Positions 5,665-6,049 of a stretch of 6,049 nucleotides of DNA are shown piece after piece. The DNA comes from Rhodospirillales bacterium. GTDB taxonomy: Bacteria > Pseudomonadota > Alphaproteobacteria > SMXQ01. The translations under genes were made by a program, and so were the position numbers. How positions within the stretch are numbered: the stretch's first letter is position 1; every line of letters starts with the position of its first letter. The DNA is taken from the NCBI GenBank assembly GCA_024638585.1, contig JAHEKA010000156.1, positions 1-6,049 of the forward strand, given 5' to 3'. Below the pieces are notes generated by a model. It saw only the letters and a list, made by a program, of their open reading frames with translations. It did not search any database and was not told the origin of the DNA.

Positions 5665-6049
5665 ATGATCGATCTCTACACCTGGACCACCGACAATGGC
5701 TTCAAGGCACGTCACGGGGCGGAGGAAAGCGGCCTGGAATATACGCTCAAGCCCGTTAACCTGCGCAAGAAGGCCCAGTTCGAACCCGAATACCTGAAGA
5801 TCAGTCCGGGCCACAAGATCCCGGCCTTGGTGGACGATAACGGGCCGGGCGGCCAGCGCATCACCCTTTGCGAATCCGGCGCCATCCTCAAATATCTCGG
5901 CTCAAAGGCGGGCAACGGCCTCTATCCCGAAGATCCCGCCGCCCAGGTCAAGGTCGATCAATGGCTGTTCTTCGGGTCGTCGACCTTCACCACCCTGGCC
6001 CAGCAGTACGGTTTCTGGAACAAGCGCAATCCGGAGGACGTGCCGCCGG
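5665..6049 (+). CDS. Glutathione S-transferase family protein, YfcG/YghU-like (3' truncated by window edge)
   Basis: An open frame runs from ATG 5665 to the window end, giving 128 residues with no stop. The N-terminal thioredoxin-fold domain is clear: MIDLYTWTTDNGFK, then PVNLRKKAQFEPEYLKISP, GHKIPALVDD (49-58, cis-proline P53) and LCESGAILKYL (68-78) with E70 and S71 for the glutathione glutamyl group. T9 and N11 occupy the same positions as Thr9 and Asn11 of E. coli YfcG, and I52 also matches. These YfcG/YghU (Nu-class) proteins bind glutathione or its disulfide and act as disulfide-bond reductases, with weak peroxidase or transferase activity. The helical domain begins near residue 92 and is cut by the window edge. 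GGGGAGGA (5653-5660) is a strong ribosome site close to the start. It is probably cytoplasmic and may be co-transcribed with the cytochrome gene. The exact GST class is inferred from the N-terminus only. Confidence 0.88.
   Translation, partial: MIDLYTWTTDNGFKARHGAEESGLEYTLKPVNLRKKAQFEPEYLKISPGHKIPALVDDNGPGGQRITLCESGAILKYLGSKAGNGLYPEDPAAQVKVDQWLFFGSSTFTTLAQQYGFWNKRNPEDVPP

Overview
The window is about 6 kb of GC-rich (roughly 65% in coding parts), densely coding bacterial chromosome. Gene content and protein style (PutA-type dehydrogenase, L-2-hydroxyglutarate-oxidase-like flavoprotein, periplasmic class I cytochrome c, YfcG/YghU-type GST) fit an alphaproteobacterium, perhaps Rhodospirillales. 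That assignment is inferred from protein style only; there is no rRNA or other marker here. I see no tRNA, rRNA, CRISPR array, insertion sequence, transposase or integrase.

Left block (1-2468): the 3' end of putA (proline to glutamate catabolism) runs in on the + strand. Its last 21 bases overlap, tail to tail, the end of a minus-strand two-gene unit. That unit is an FAD-dependent oxidoreductase resembling L-2-hydroxyglutarate oxidase, followed 16 bases downstream by a five-helix inner-membrane protein of unknown function.

Centre (2469-2766): a roughly 300-base divergent intergenic region. Its middle (2551-2700) is only about 37% G+C by hand count. It holds a reasonable minus-strand sigma-70-like promoter for the flavoprotein and a weaker plus-strand candidate for the next gene.

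Right block (2767-6049), all on the + strand: a small 2OG-Fe(II)-oxygenase-like protein (TIGR02466/PF13759 type) with an uncertain start; a 571-residue amidohydrolase of the N-acyl-D-amino-acid deacylase type; a 106-residue secreted mono-haem cytochrome c; and the 5' part of a glutathione S-transferase family gene that runs off the window. Hairpins lie just after the amidohydrolase stop and in the cytochrome-GST gap. An imperfect inverted repeat could mask the amidohydrolase ribosome binding site.

The genes share a loose theme of amino-acid and C5-acid metabolism: proline/glutamate, 2-hydroxyglutarate/2-oxoglutarate and N-acyl-D-amino acids. This is inference; they do not form a recognised pathway or defence system. 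The region looks like ordinary metabolic chromosome. The best leads are the unusual start of the oxygenase, its HxH-type metal motif, the departures of the amidohydrolase from the classical D-aminoacylase active site, and the unknown membrane protein paired with the flavoprotein.
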